The notes: a model not told the origin generated them from the letters alone. A stretch of DNA of 64,000 bases from Candidatus Saccharimonadota bacterium (GCA_017480095.1 JAFVBG010000002.1:67728-131727), one strand, 5' to 3'. Positions 16,355 to 25,411 are shown, numbered from the stretch's first letter. A program made the numbers and translations.

Positions 16355-18869
16355 GTTCGACTTTTAGCTCCAGCTTAGCTTTATAATCATCTGAGGTGCT
16401 AGCTTTCGCGCCTTTCTCCATGGTGACCGAAGCGATGTCGCCTTTCTGCAAATCGCCCGCAATCATACTGTCAGCAATCAGAGCTTCGAGGTTATTCTCA
16501 ATCGCACGGCGGAGCGGACGGGCACCGTTCTTCGGGTCGTAGCCAATCTCACAGAGATATTTGCGCACCTCATCGGAGACGCGGAGACCGACACCCTTGG
16601 TCGAGAGCCGCTTGCGAAGGTCGTCCAGCATGGTAGTAAAAATCTGTGAAACCTGAGCTTCAGTTAGCGGATGGAAGACGAGAATTGCATCAAGACGGTT
16701 AATCAGCTCTGGGCGCATCACCTTTTCGAGCGCACGGCGAGCGGTTTCCTTCTGCATTTCATACTCGGCTTCGCGAGCTTTCTTGTCTTTCTTCAGAGTT
16801 TTACTAGAGAAGCCAAAGTTATCATCGTCAAACATTCCCTTCGAGCCAAGGTTGGAAGTTAAGATAATGACGGTATTATTAAACTTGACAACATTACCCT
16901 GACCATCGGTGAGCGTGCCGTCTTCGAGAATCTGGAGGAAGATGTTAAAGACATCGGGGTCGGCTTTTTCAATCTCGTCGAAGAGGACAACAGAATACGG
17001 ACGACGGCGGACGGCCTCGGTCAACTTGCCACCATCATCATAGCCAACATAACCAGCTGGCGCACCGACCAGGCGAGAGACGTTGTGTTTTTCACCAAAT
17101 TCGGACATATCAATCTTGATCAAAGCATCTTCGCCACCGAAGACTTCTCGCGCAAGCACGCGAGCCAGCTCGGTCTTCCCGACCCCGGTCGGCCCCATAA
17201 AGAGGAAGGAGCCAATTGGGCGATTTGGATTGGCGATACCAGAACGACCTCGGCGGATAGCCTTAGCTACGGTGTGGACGGCCTCGTCTTGACCAATGAT
17301 GGCTTTGTCGATATGCTCCTCAAGTTTCGTCAAAAGTTCAAGCTCGTCACCATGGACACGGTTGACTGGGATGCCAGTCTTGAGCGAGACGGCCTTAGCG
17401 AGCTGGTCTTCAGAGACAATCGGGCGCTTGACCTCGTCGCCAAGGGATTTTTCGAGCTTATTTAATTCCTGTTTACGTTTCTCGGCATCGGTTTTGAGGA
17501 GAGCAGCTTTTTCAAAATCGTTTTCTTCGGCGGCGACACTCATCTTTTCCTCAAGGTCTTTAATCTCGATCTTGAGTTTTTTCATCTTGCCACCACCAGC
17601 GCGATCGGCATCAACTTTACAAATCGCGGCAGCTTCGTCAATCAAATCAATCGCCTTATCTGGCAGGAAACGGTCGTTGATATAGCGGCGCGACATATTG
17701 ACCGCCATTTCCAAAATCTCATCTGGAATCTCCACGCCATGATGCTTCTCGTAGTGATTTTTCACGCCCTTCAAGATACGGAGGGCAACTTCCGGAGTTG
17801 GCTCATTGACCTGAACAGTCTGGAAACGGCGCGAGAGAGCCTTGTCTTTTTCGATATGACGACGGTATTCATCCATCGTGGTCGCACCAATCACACAGAT
17901 TTTACCACGAGCGAGAGCAGGCTTCAGGATATTAGCGGCGTCCATCGTGCCATCCGAGCCAGAGCCAGCGCCAGAAAGCAGATGCAGCTCGTCGATAAAG
18001 AGGATAATCTCCGGGTGATTGACAGCTTCGTCGATAATACCCTTGATGCGTTCCTCGAACTCGCCACGATACTTCGTACCGGCGACCATCGAGCTCAAAT
18101 CAATCTGGAAAATGCGCTTGCCGATAAGGTTGCTTGGCACATCATTTTTAACAATGCGCGAAGCCAAGCCTTCGACAATGGCGGTTTTGCCAACGCCGGC
18201 CTCACCGATGAGGACGGGGTTAGACTTCGTGCGACGGCCGAGGACGGTGATAGTACGCTCAATCTCCGAGTCACGACCGATGACGTTGTCCAGCTTACCG
18301 TCCTTTGCGAGTTTGGTCAAATCTTCGCCGAAACGAGAGAGGAAGCGGAGCTTCGGACTAGTCTGAAACTGCTCACGCTGGCGGTCCATGTCGGCGTAAC
18401 TATGTGCCTGAGAGATGGCCAGGGCGGCTTCTTCGCCGATTTCGTCGAGGGGAACGTCGAGATTGCGGAGGATGTGACCGGCGCGGGAATTTGGCTGAGC
18501 GAGTAGCGCCGCTAGGAGATGCTCGGTGCCGATTGGGTCGGGGTTCGCTGGGTCTTGGTTGGCAGCGGCGGCCGCCATGCGGAGGGTAAGCACGGCAGCT
18601 TCAGATAAAGACATCATGGCGAGACCGGCTTGGTTCGTAATGTCGGCAGGCTCGCCTGGAATTTGCTTTTTAACGTCATCTAACGAGACACTGTATTGAT
18701 GTAGGAGTTTGGCGGCAGTACAACCATCAACATCAAGGAGGCCGAGGAGGATGTGTTCCGTCCCCATGAGGCTGTTATTATAGACTTTGGAATATTGATC
18801 AGCTTTTTGGAACGCAATATGGGCATTTTCGGAGAGGCGCCCCATAATTTCATTGAAATCGTCTTTCAT
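16347..18869 (-). CDS. clpC: Clp protease ATPase subunit ClpC
   Basis: AAA+ unfoldase feeding ClpP. Domains: duplicated Clp-N repeats (about 1-150), D1 with Walker [10 protein letters not shown], a short coiled M-domain with a UVR motif (about 415-455), D2 with Walker [10 protein letters not shown], and the C-terminal D2-small domain. The UVR insert and short middle region favour ClpC over ClpB. Length 840 aa fits. A CIRCE operator overlaps the promoter, so heat-shock repression by HrcA is expected. The TACAAT box lies 7 nt from ATG (leaderless). Confidence 0.95.
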   Translation of the reverse strand: MKDDFNEIMGRLSENAHIAFQKADQYSKVYNNSLMGTEHILLGLLDVDGCTAAKLLHQYSVSLDDVKKQIPGEPADITNQAGLAMMSLSEAAVLTLRMAAAAANQDPANPDPIGTEHLLAALLAQPNSRAGHILRNLDVPLDEIGEEAALAISQAHSYADMDRQREQFQTSPKLRFLSRFGEDLTKLAKDGKLDNVIGRDSEIERTITVLGRRTKSNPVLIGEAGVGKTAIVEGLASRIVKNDVPSNLIGKRIFQIDLSSMVAGTKYRGEFEERIKGIIDEAVNHPEIILFIDELHLLSGAGSGSDGTMDAANILKPALARGKICVIGATTMDEYRRHIEKDKALSRRFQTVQVNEPTPEVALRILKGVKNHYEKHHGVEIPDEILEMAVNMSRRYINDRFLPDKAIDLIDEAAAICKVDADRAGGGKMKKLKIEIKDLEEKMSVAAEENDFEKAALLKTDAEKRKQELNKLEKSLGDEVKRPIVSEDQLAKAVSLKTGIPVNRVHGDELELLTKLEEHIDKAIIGQDEAVHTVAKAIRRGRSGIANPNRPIGSFLFMGPTGVGKTELARVLAREVFGGEDALIKIDMSEFGEKHNVSRLVGAPAGYVGYDDGGKLTEAVRRRPYSVVLFDEIEKADPDVFNIFLQILEDGTLTDGQGNVVKFNNTVIILTSNLGSKGMFDDDNFGFSSKTLKKDKKAREAEYEMQKETARRALEKVMRPELINRLDAILVFHPLTEAQVSQIFTTMLDDLRKRLSTKGVGLRVSDEVRKYLCEIGYDPKNGARPLRRAIENNLEALIADSMIAGDLQKGDIASVTMEKGAKASTSDDYKAKLELKVEHE

Positions 18870-18876
18870 GTATATT

Positions 18877-18906
18877 ATTGTAGCACAGGGGAGTTAGCAC
18901 TGTCAA
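18877..18906 (-). promoter_or_regulatory. clpC promoter
   Basis: Minus strand TTGACA (18901-18906), 18 nt, TACAAT (18877-18882), 7 nt to ATG. The -35 box lies inside the CIRCE spacer and arm. Confidence 0.7.
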
Positions 18907-18920
18907 GGGTGGAGTGCTAA
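18894..18920. promoter_or_regulatory. CIRCE operator upstream of clpC
   Basis: TTAGCACTG, 9 nt, GAGTGCTAA: the consensus HrcA-binding inverted repeat with one outer mismatch. hrcA itself lies at 62590 in this window. Confidence 0.93.
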
Positions 18921-18925
18921 AATCA

Positions 18926-19540
18926 TTATACTGTGCCTTCTTCGGAGTGCAACAATTCCTTCACAAAGAGGTCGATATCGGTTGATGGCTTTGAAGTGAT
19001 AATATCTGTACCATTCTTTTCCCTTAATTTTTCGGCAACTTTAATGGCAAGTTGATAATCTTTTAATAATTCTTTATTGATATGTTTTCCCGTAATTAGA
19101 TCTTTTTTCCCCGCCTCTTGTTGTGCACCACTTATCGTTGCAAATGCATTGGATATATTACCAAAATAACATCCCAGCCAAACTTCTATACATGGATTTG
19201 ACAATAACAGAATAACGCCGCTCTCTGCAGCATGCTTTACAAATGAACGTAGCTGTGCAATAGAATAATTATCCACGTCACCAATTACGCAAATATAATC
19301 GAAGCCGTCGCCTTTCAGCTGTTCAGCGTGCGCCAACTCTATAGCTTTTAAAATAGCATCATCTATAGATCCTGAGTTAAATTTTGACTTGAGAATGACA
19401 CGTCGAAATTGCTCTTTATAAAGCTGAATTAACTCCTCCTCTGTAACTCTGCCATTATGAACAATCAAAAACCGTTTACGTTGCTCAAAGCGTGCGCTTT
19501 CAGAACGCCTACGATGCTGTCTTGGCCCTTTCTTATGCAT
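18926..19540 (-). CDS. RloB-family protein (AbiLii-like)
   Basis: The RloB family has a Toprim-like nuclease fold and pairs with an RloA ATPase in abortive-infection type defence. Seen: a basic N-terminus (KKGPRQHRRRSESARFEQRK), the acidic motif CVIGDVDN, and SNPCIEVWLGCYF, which matches the family signature SNPxxExWL. Its ATG overlaps the end of the ATPase gene by 8 bases, so the two are co-translated. Base composition is AT-richer than the clpC side, consistent with acquired DNA. Defence function is family knowledge. Confidence 0.8.
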   Translation of the reverse strand: MHKKGPRQHRRRSESARFEQRKRFLIVHNGRVTEEELIQLYKEQFRRVILKSKFNSGSIDDAILKAIELAHAEQLKGDGFDYICVIGDVDNYSIAQLRSFVKHAAESGVILLLSNPCIEVWLGCYFGNISNAFATISGAQQEAGKKDLITGKHINKELLKDYQLAIKVAEKLREKNGTDIITSKPSTDIDLFVKELLHSEEGTV

Positions 19541-20861
19541 TTTTTACAGCTCCTTTTCGTAGTATATCCCGCACGCTTTCAAAAATTGAGATGTCTGGAG
19601 TTGCGCCGTAACGACCGTTAATATATTTTACGCCAATATTAGCCCCTGCCCGCGGGAGGTCCTTGACGTCAGTAAGTGAAAAGATATCCGAGCGTCCGAC
19701 TTGGTCTTTCCTTGCAAACCAGATTTGATCGCGGTCCAAAATTTCCCCTTCACCATAATTCTCAATTAATGAAATGTCATGAGTAGTGAAGATGAGTTGC
19801 GCCCCATGTGGATTAGTTTCAGCACTATTAAATAGTTCAATTATTTTTGCTACTAGGATAGGGTGAAGGCTGGAGTCAATTTCATCAACTACACACACTG
19901 AGCCATCTTTGATGGCGTCATAAAGAGTAGAAGCTAAGCCAATCGTAGTTTCCGTTCCCCTAGATTCACTAACTTCTCCAAACATTGGATCATTTAATAC
20001 GCTCCCATTATGGACAAACATGAATTTAGTATTTTTTCTAATGAATTCATTTTTGTCAGCCACCCGTTCTGGATTAATCTTCATTAGGGCTTTTACAATT
20101 TGTTCACTTGGAGCTACTGGGCGAGCTTCTTTTATGCCAAAATCCACTGCTGGTAAAACTGCATTTAGAACACGCGCAAAGTTTTTATCTTTGAGGGCCC
20201 TTTCTCTCGCAAGTTCATATTTATTTGAAAAATTGCCAGCATCATTATAGATAACTTCGCTAGAAAAAAACCTATAGACTGGGCGAGTTGATTCCTCATT
20301 CAGACGTTTTAGAGTAGTTAATAATAAGGTATGTGGGAGTGGGGTAACTTCTTTTTTAATAGCCTGTTCTATATTTTTACTGGTAAACTTAGCGCCAAAA
20401 TTGAACTCCTGGTCTAATTCACGTAGGCTGTTTTTGAAAGATACGTTTCGTTCGAAGACTAAAGATGGTTTTTGACTCTCATAGACGTAGAGCGCTTCTC
20501 TATTGACGCCTCGGTGCCAGTATTCTAAGTCATATTGATACTTTATTCCATTTGAGGCGATAAAAATATAACTGAACTCGGAACTTTCTCTTAGTGGCAT
20601 TCTGCCAAATTGAAATTGATCTAGAATTGAGTAATAATTCTCTTCATGCTCCATGAGCTTAGAAACAAAGAGTACTGCACTGAGAAACCCCGATTTACCA
20701 GAGGCGTTAGCACCATAGATGGCCGTCACACGAGAAAGTTTATCATTATACTTGGTGACAATATCCGGTTTTTCATGTCGAATAGACTTGACGCGTTCCA
20801 TTGAAAAGAACTGTTCATCCTTATAGCTATGATGGTTCTTAAACTCAAAACTAATTAACAT
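19533..20861 (-). CDS. RloA-like AAA_15 ATPase (AbiLi-like)
   Basis: ABC-type ATPase of the OLD/RloA group. Walker A is IYGANASGKSGF, the signature region SRGTETTIG, and Walker B VCVVDEIDSSLHP followed by IFTTHD (switch His). Length 442 aa suits stand-alone RloA. With the downstream RloB it should form a two-gene phage-defence module. It lies at the left border of the accessory island, starting after an A/T-rich 300-base gap. Sure of the family; the trigger and effector mechanism are unknown. Confidence 0.82.
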   Translation of the reverse strand: MLISFEFKNHHSYKDEQFFSMERVKSIRHEKPDIVTKYNDKLSRVTAIYGANASGKSGFLSAVLFVSKLMEHEENYYSILDQFQFGRMPLRESSEFSYIFIASNGIKYQYDLEYWHRGVNREALYVYESQKPSLVFERNVSFKNSLRELDQEFNFGAKFTSKNIEQAIKKEVTPLPHTLLLTTLKRLNEESTRPVYRFFSSEVIYNDAGNFSNKYELARERALKDKNFARVLNAVLPAVDFGIKEARPVAPSEQIVKALMKINPERVADKNEFIRKNTKFMFVHNGSVLNDPMFGEVSESRGTETTIGLASTLYDAIKDGSVCVVDEIDSSLHPILVAKIIELFNSAETNPHGAQLIFTTHDISLIENYGEGEILDRDQIWFARKDQVGRSDIFSLTDVKDLPRAGANIGVKYINGRYGATPDISIFESVRDILRKGAVKNA

Positions 20862-20953
20862 AAAACTCCTTTACCACATTATACTCCATATTACTCAAAA
20901 ATGCAACTATTTTCTTTATTTGTGTTATTTTTTTACAAAATTTCAAAAAATAC

Positions 20954-20982
20954 TTGACGCTACTAACTCATTCTGCTATCAT
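20954..20982 (+). promoter_or_regulatory. Promoter of the structured leader / Cas2-like gene
   Basis: TTGACG, 17 nt, TATCAT. It faces away from rloA and drives a transcript whose first 170 nt are non-coding. Confidence 0.6.
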
Positions 20983-20988
20983 AGAGGT

Positions 20989-21150
20989 AGTTGCCACTTC
21001 CATGGGGTAGCAACCATAGAAAAAGCGCCACGGATCGACGCGGCACTTTTCCGAAAATACAATTTATTCTGGCGAGAACAACTTGTATTTTTCTATGATA
21101 ACATTAAAAAACGAGAAAGTCAACATCGGAAGAAGACTTTCCTCTATTAA
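20989..21150 (+). ncRNA. Structured leader or ncRNA before Cas2-like gene
   Basis: Four consecutive hairpins: GTTGC/GCAAC near 20990-21015; AAAAGCGCC/GGCACTTTT at 21021-21050; GAAAATACAA/TTGTATTTTTC at 21053-21093; GAGAAAGTC/GACTTTCCTC at 21113-21144. The gap from rloA is otherwise empty. It may be a cis-regulatory leader or a small RNA acting with the following protein. No known family was recognised. Confidence 0.45.
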
Positions 21151-21159
21151 GGTTTTATC

Positions 21160-21435
21160 ATGGCCGTTAAATTAATCTCTTATGATTTAGGCATACCAGA
21201 AGCCTCTACCTCATATCGGGAATTGATTTCTTACATCGAGAGCCTCGGCGATTCAATTAGACCGTTGGAATCATTCTTCCTAGTTGATACGATGCAATCA
21301 TGTAAATCTATTCGCGATGGAGCTTTAAAACTTCTTGACCAAAATGACCGTTTCATTGTCATGGAAGTTGACTTGGGCATCTGGGCCACGTATGGTCTGC
21401 CCAACTCAGTATTAGAGTGGATGCACAAACATTAG
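21160..21435 (+). CDS. Stand-alone Cas2/SinR-like small protein
   Basis: A 91-aa ferredoxin-fold-like protein: KLISYDLGIPEASTSYRELI, an ESFFLVDTMQSCKSIRD middle strand and DRFIVMEVDLG end match the stand-alone SinR/Cas2-like family, distant relatives of Cas2 and VapD. No cas1 or CRISPR array is nearby, so adaptation is not implied. It sits in a defence island behind a structured leader and converges on a predicted nuclease gene. Nuclease activity is possible but unproven. Confidence 0.65.
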   Translation: MAVKLISYDLGIPEASTSYRELISYIESLGDSIRPLESFFLVDTMQSCKSIRDGALKLLDQNDRFIVMEVDLGIWATYGLPNSVLEWMHKH

Positions 21436-21442
21436 TCTAGAT

Positions 21443-21470
21443 ACTAGACCTCTATGACTGGGGGTCTAGT
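21443..21470. terminator. Hairpin between convergent genes
   Basis: ACTAGACC and GGTCTAGT form an 8-bp stem with a 12-nt loop. It lacks a T-run, so terminator activity is likely but weak. Confidence 0.5.
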
Positions 21471-21476
21471 GATGGA

Positions 21477-22328
21477 TTAGTCCCCTTTAATAGCCATGCG
21501 TATTGCATTGGCTAGGATTTCGCGCTTTTCACGTACTCTGTCTATATCAATATCTCTAATCTGTATACGATAAGCTTTATTATCAATATACCGAATATTA
21601 AGGCCAGCGTATTCCAGTTCATCAGAAAATGCCTCATCTTCTGGCATTCGGATGTCTAGATACATAAAATTTCTCTTCGGATGAAAAGAAATAAAGTTAT
21701 TGGCTATGCCACCCTCACTGATGCCGATATAGAATTTATTGTATTTTAAAACCCTATCGTCCCGGTCATTTGGTAGCCAAGAAAAGATTTCATCAATTGA
21801 CTCCAACATCTTTGTCCGTGTTTGCCAATATTCTCTATTGGTTGGCTGAGCCTCTTTATCGTCATCCTCGTCTGGCAGGTCTAATTTTATAATCTGGTCA
21901 AAAGTAAGCAAGAGCTGATTATCACTCATGCAATGTGCGGACATCTGAATTGCGATAAGCGGGATGCTGCCATTAAAGAGCGATAGAATATTCATAAAAC
22001 GGCTTGTAATATCTTCCGCAACGATAACTGGATAGTGTTCATACTGCGGATTTCGTTTACGCTCTAAGTCCCAGTATTCAATGGTGCGGATAATGTGACT
22101 TGGGTTAGTTTTTCCTAGTTGAACTTCAACTTCGTAGCGTGTATCATCTTTTGCAAAGAGCAAGTCTAACCTGCCTCCAGAAGCTTGAACCTTCTCGCGG
22201 TCTTTTAGTTCCAAATCGTCGCCAAGCCCCAATACACTAGGATTATCTGCAATATAGTTTTGAATGATATACTCGTTGAGCCTAGGCACTTGTCCGAGCG
22301 GGATTGTTTTTGGCGTTATAATATTCAT
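21477..22328 (-). CDS. Predicted PD-(D/E)XK-like nuclease, function unknown
   Basis: The segment GGRLDLLFAKDDTRYEVEVQLG (with D, E-x-E and Q) fits a PD-(D/E)XK active site, followed by SHIIRTIEYWDLERKR and VIVAEDITSRFMNIL, which are conserved in a widespread family of 280-aa proteins often found on mobile DNA. The C-terminal half (about 170-283) has no recognised fold. It is a lone minus-strand gene in the island between the Cas2-like gene and the secreted-protein locus. A role in defence or DNA processing is inferred from location and motif. Confidence 0.6.
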   Translation of the reverse strand: MNIITPKTIPLGQVPRLNEYIIQNYIADNPSVLGLGDDLELKDREKVQASGGRLDLLFAKDDTRYEVEVQLGKTNPSHIIRTIEYWDLERKRNPQYEHYPVIVAEDITSRFMNILSLFNGSIPLIAIQMSAHCMSDNQLLLTFDQIIKLDLPDEDDDKEAQPTNREYWQTRTKMLESIDEIFSWLPNDRDDRVLKYNKFYIGISEGGIANNFISFHPKRNFMYLDIRMPEDEAFSDELEYAGLNIRYIDNKAYRIQIRDIDIDRVREKREILANAIRMAIKGD

Positions 22329-22353
22329 TTATTAACTCCCTTTTAGTTATTGA

Positions 22354-22388
22354 AAAATAGAAACCTCATTTGGAGAGGTTTCTATTTT
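22354..22388. terminator. Bidirectional terminator after first surface-protein gene
   Basis: aaaatagaaacctc pairs with gaggtttctatttt, 14 bp, with A and T runs on either side. Confidence 0.85.
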
Positions 22389-22406
22389 AGCTTTACTTAT
22401 ACTAGA

Positions 22407-23084
22407 TTAGTTATTGGTCGTAGCAGTATAGGTAATAGTATCGGTGTAAACACCAGTTGCCTGATCGGCAGCAGTTGCGATGTTATAGGTCATCACTGTC
22501 TCATCGCCGTTGCTGGTTTTTGCATCAGTTACCTTGACGCTTTGGTCAGTAGCAGCAATGGCAGCGTTTGTCAACAAGCCACCAGTGAGGTTCCATTTTG
22601 CGGTACCGGCAGCAACCGCTTCAGCGCCAGCTGGAATCGTGTCGGAAGCCCCAACTTTGGTGAGCGCAGTCGTAGCATCACTATCTTTTACAGCTAGAGT
22701 GTAACCAGATGTGTTGTTCGTCCAGACCTTGATGGTTGAAGTTGCGGTAGCGGTAGAGTTTGGAAGTAGAGAAACATAGCTGGAAGAAGCCTTGGTTGCA
22801 GTGGCTACTTCGTAAGCAGAAACATTCTCTCCGTCGATTGTCGTAGCCTCGGTTGAGTTCTTGACCTTAACCTGAGCGTTATCGCCAGCAGTGCCGTATG
22901 AGCCGTTGCCATCATTGTTACCAGTGATTGTCATAGAGATTGCAGGCTGAACTTCAACATAAAGATCAACATTGCCAGAAACGCTTTGTGGAGTCTGAGC
23001 AGCATAAGAAGCCAATGGCAAAGCAGCAGTACCTAAACCAGCAACAACGCCTAAGCTTGCGAGAATGATTTTTGATTTTGTCAT
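22407..23084 (-). CDS. Secreted surface protein, paralogue A
   Basis: The signal peptide (about 1-28, MTKSKIILASLGVVAGLGTA, cleavage near SYA-AQT) precedes a Ser/Thr/Ala-rich beta-type domain without cysteines, ending DQATGVYTDTITYTATTNN. Conserved blocks shared with the two paralogues: SGNVDLYVEVQPAISMTI, SSSYVSLLPNS, IPAGAEAVAAGTAKW and the C-terminal repeat. No anchoring motif (LPXTG) is seen. ATG 23084 is chosen because the first 45 codons of the longer frame are the divergent recombinase region. The first 113 coding bases lie in a perfect inverted repeat with paralogue C. Function unknown. Confidence 0.8.
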   Translation of the reverse strand: MTKSKIILASLGVVAGLGTAALPLASYAAQTPQSVSGNVDLYVEVQPAISMTITGNNDGNGSYGTAGDNAQVKVKNSTEATTIDGENVSAYEVATATKASSSYVSLLPNSTATATSTIKVWTNNTSGYTLAVKDSDATTALTKVGASDTIPAGAEAVAAGTAKWNLTGGLLTNAAIAATDQSVKVTDAKTSNGDETVMTYNIATAADQATGVYTDTITYTATTNN

Positions 23085-23100
23085 TTGAATAAACCTTTCT
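22969..23100 (-). repeat. 132-bp perfect inverted repeat, left copy
   Basis: Exact reverse complement of 25280-25411. It covers the ribosome site, signal peptide and first mature codons of paralogue A. Confidence 0.97.
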
Positions 23101-23123
23101 AAAGGTTTATCAGGGGAGACCCT

Positions 23124-23142
23124 CATAGTATAATATACTATG
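23124..23142. promoter_or_regulatory. 19-bp palindrome at the recombinase start
   Basis: CATAGTATA-A-TATACTATG is perfectly symmetric. It contains TATAAT (23129-23134) for the recombinase, 5 nt before its ATG, and a mirrored box for the divergent surface gene. It may be a shared promoter, an operator or a recombination site. Confidence 0.5.
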
Positions 23143-24057
23143 AATACACAGCCCAAAATCACAATCATCAAGCCAAAAGCAAAATCAGAGGCGGCCAAGA
23201 CCAGCCCTAAAAAGCTCAAGGTCGCCGCTTATGCTCGCGTCTCCACCGAGATGGACGAACAGCAAAACAGTTACGAAGCCCAGATTAGCTTCTATGAAAA
23301 TTACATCAAATCCAACAAAAATTGGCAGTTTATCGCCGTCTTCGCAGACCGTGGTATCACGGGTACTAGCACCAAAAACCGTACCAGTTTCAACAAAATG
23401 GTTAAAATCGCCCTGATGGGCGGTATCGACCTTATTTTGACCAAATCCATCTCCCGCTTTGCCCGTAACACCGTGGACACTCTCCAGACTGTGCGCAAAC
23501 TTAAATATTCTGACGTGGAGGTCTTTTTCGAGAAGGAAAATCTGCATACTCTCGATCCAAAATGCGAAATGCTACTCACTATCATGAGCAGCCTGGCCCA
23601 AGAGGAAAGCCGTAGTATCTCCGAGAACATTCGTTGGGGCAAGCGCAAAAGTATGCAAGACGGCCGAGTCTCGCTCCCCTATTCCTGCTTTCTCGGCTAC
23701 CGCAAAGGCGTAGATGGCAAGCTAGAGATTGTCGAGAGCGAGGCCAAAATCGTGCGCAAAATCTATACTCTACATCTAAAAGGTCGAAGCATGAGATTTA
23801 TCGCAAAATATCTAACCGCACATCGTATCCCTACGCCGCGCAAGAAGAAAATTTGGACCTCCGCCACCGTAAAAAACATTCTCACCAACGAAAAGTACAA
23901 GGGCGATGCTCTGCTTCAGAAAACTTATATCGAGGACTATCTTACTAAGAAGCGTAAGAAAAACACCGGAGAACTACCTCAGTATTATGTCAAAAACTCT
24001 CACCCAGCGATTATTCCGTCAGAGGTGTTTGATGAGGTACAGAGAAGACTGAGCTAA
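23140..24057 (+). CDS. Serine recombinase, truncated large type
   Basis: Catalytic resolvase domain at about 25-175 (AAYARVSTEMDEQQNS carries the nucleophile Ser; LTKSISRFARNTVDT carries the Arg residues), then a Recombinase domain (about 185-290, PYSCFLGYRKG to NILTNEKYKGDALLQKTY). The protein stops at 305 aa, right after HPAIIPSEVFDEVQRR, where the zinc-ribbon and coiled coil of large serine recombinases should follow. The gene lies between paralogous surface genes and inside long inverted repeats, pointing to DNA inversion. Activity of the short form is uncertain. The N-terminus is Lys/Pro-rich. Confidence 0.85.
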   Translation: MNTQPKITIIKPKAKSEAAKTSPKKLKVAAYARVSTEMDEQQNSYEAQISFYENYIKSNKNWQFIAVFADRGITGTSTKNRTSFNKMVKIALMGGIDLILTKSISRFARNTVDTLQTVRKLKYSDVEVFFEKENLHTLDPKCEMLLTIMSSLAQEESRSISENIRWGKRKSMQDGRVSLPYSCFLGYRKGVDGKLEIVESEAKIVRKIYTLHLKGRSMRFIAKYLTAHRIPTPRKKKIWTSATVKNILTNEKYKGDALLQKTYIEDYLTKKRKKNTGELPQYYVKNSHPAIIPSEVFDEVQRRLS

Positions 24058-24130
24058 GATTTTTCTTCTATGATTGCGGTATTCGCAATGCTCTTGTGAA
24101 TGATTTTCACCCAGATATTAGTATTTATAA
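24057..24130 (+). pseudogene. Remnant of AAA_14/DUF4143 ATPase C-terminus
   Basis: In one frame the sequence reads RFFFYDCGIRNALVNDFHP, matching the conserved C-terminal motif of DUF4143 proteins (FYDxGIRNAL-xNF-P). No start or ATPase domain is present, so this is a decayed fragment fused after the recombinase. Confidence 0.55.
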
Positions 24131-24195
24131 TAATCAACTCAGAAAATTGTCTCAAAATCTTTCCGAGCGATGGAATGGGGTTGTAGTTATTTTTA

Positions 24196-24255
24196 AAAAC
24201 GCAAGAAAATACTGGCGAGCTACCTCAGCATTATGCCAAAAATTCTTTCTCGCAA
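24196..24255 (+). pseudogene. Second remnant of a serine recombinase C-terminus
   Basis: About 60 bases closely resemble 23950-24010 in the intact gene. In frame they read KKxTGELPQHYAKNS, against KKNTGELPQYYVKNS in the recombinase. An extra base breaks the frame. It shows a past duplication or rearrangement at this spot. Confidence 0.65.
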
Positions 24256-24259
24256 AATT

Positions 24260-24292
24260 AAATCCCCTCAAGTTATAGAACCGAGGGGATTT
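24260..24292. terminator. Terminator of surface paralogue B
   Basis: AAATCCCCTC pairs with GAGGGGATTT around a 13-nt loop. The same arms occur after paralogue C. Confidence 0.7.
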
Positions 24293-24314
24293 GAATATCT
24301 ACGCCAATGTCAGA

Positions 24315-25109
24315 TTATTTGGTCGTAGTAGTATAGATAATAGTATCACGATAAACACCGGTCGCCTGGTCAGCAGCAGTGGCTACGCCATATTCAACCT
24401 CATAAGCAGTACCAGCGGAAGTTTTGATATCTTCAGTGCCAATTGTTGCTGGGGTAGCAGTACCTTCAGCTGGAGTGATAGGCATTGCAAGCCAGTCAGT
24501 AGCGTTCAGAGAAGCACCATCCTTGCTAGCTACACGGTAGCCCCAAGCGGCAGTACCAGCGTTCAAAGTAGTAGCAGAAGTTGCTGGAATAGTAGCAGTC
24601 TTGCCCGTTGGATCAAAGTGGACCAAATCTGCGCTAGCATCGGCATCAATTGCAGTTAAGTTATAGCCAGTGACATTGTTGGTATAAACGGTTACAGTAG
24701 ATTTGAAGTTACCGCCCTCAACTTTTGAATTTGGAAGCAAGCTGGTGTAGCTTGAAGAGCTAGTAGTAGTATGTGCTTCCGTATGACCATCTACGGTATA
24801 TGGGCTTGCAACTGTCTGACCAGATGCACTGGTAGTATTTGGGTTCATAACGTCAACAGCAGCATTGCCAGTAGCTGCGTGATTGTCAGTCTCACTATCT
24901 CCGAGGAGGTCAGTATATAGCTCATGATGATCATTATTCCCGACAATCGTCATAGCAATAGCTGGCATGACTTCAACATAGAGGTCGACATTGCCAGAGA
25001 CGCCTACGTTAGTAGCATTTGGAGTAGCATAAGATGCAAGAGGTAAAGCAGCAGTTCCGAGAGCAGCTACAACACCGAGACCTGCAAGGATTGTTTTAGA
25101 TTTGGACAT
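24315..25109 (-). CDS. Secreted surface protein, paralogue B
   Basis: 264 aa with signal peptide (MSKSKTILAGLGVVAALGTA, cleavage near SYA-TPN) and the same modules as paralogues A and C: VSGNVDLYVEVMPAIAMTI, SSSYTSLLPNS, TVYTNNVTGYNLTAID, then the C-terminal EVEYGVATAADQATGVY block. It diverges more in sequence and carries His-rich and Asp-rich insertions (NNDHHELYTDLLGDSE). AGAAAGG lies upstream of ATG. It is divergent from paralogue C across a 186-base gap. A cell-surface or host-contact role is inferred only. Confidence 0.8.
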   Translation of the reverse strand: MSKSKTILAGLGVVAALGTAALPLASYATPNATNVGVSGNVDLYVEVMPAIAMTIVGNNDHHELYTDLLGDSETDNHAATGNAAVDVMNPNTTSASGQTVASPYTVDGHTEAHTTTSSSSYTSLLPNSKVEGGNFKSTVTVYTNNVTGYNLTAIDADASADLVHFDPTGKTATIPATSATTLNAGTAAWGYRVASKDGASLNATDWLAMPITPAEGTATPATIGTEDIKTSAGTAYEVEYGVATAADQATGVYRDTIIYTTTTK

Positions 25110-25213
25110 ATTTTTCCCTTTCTAAAGGTTTATTCAATTTTTGCAAAACACTGGTTAATAAAAATTGGTAAAAATCTTACCTCTGGAAATGGATTTTTGT
25201 GGCAAAATCGTTC

Positions 25214-25242
25214 TTGACACAAGCGTTTTAAAGGAGTATGAT
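25214..25242 (+). promoter_or_regulatory. Promoter of surface paralogue C
   Basis: TTGACA, 17 nt, TATGAT, with a leader of about 45 nt before ATG 25296. It lies inside the segment bounded by the inverted repeats, so inversion would redirect it to paralogue A. Confidence 0.7.
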
Positions 25243-25279
25243 AGAAACATAGCAAGGTCATATTAAATAAAATAAAACA

Positions 25280-25411
25280 AGAAAGGTTTATTCAAATGAC
25301 AAAATCAAAAATCATTCTCGCAAGCTTAGGCGTTGTTGCTGGTTTAGGTACTGCTGCTTTGCCATTGGCTTCTTATGCTGCTCAGACTCCACAAAGCGTT
25401 TCTGGCAATGT
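25280..25411 (+). repeat. 132-bp perfect inverted repeat, right copy
   Basis: Matches 22969-23100 base for base in opposite orientation; covers the 5' end of paralogue C. Confidence 0.97.

Noticed and set aside
17739-18506. Plus-strand 255-codon frame inside clpC
   Set aside because: Antisense to conserved ClpC sequence; composition follows the codons of the real gene.
21160-21435. CRISPR adaptation gene cas2
   Set aside because: No repeat-spacer array and no cas1 or effector gene exist in the window; the protein fits stand-alone SinR/Cas2-like families.
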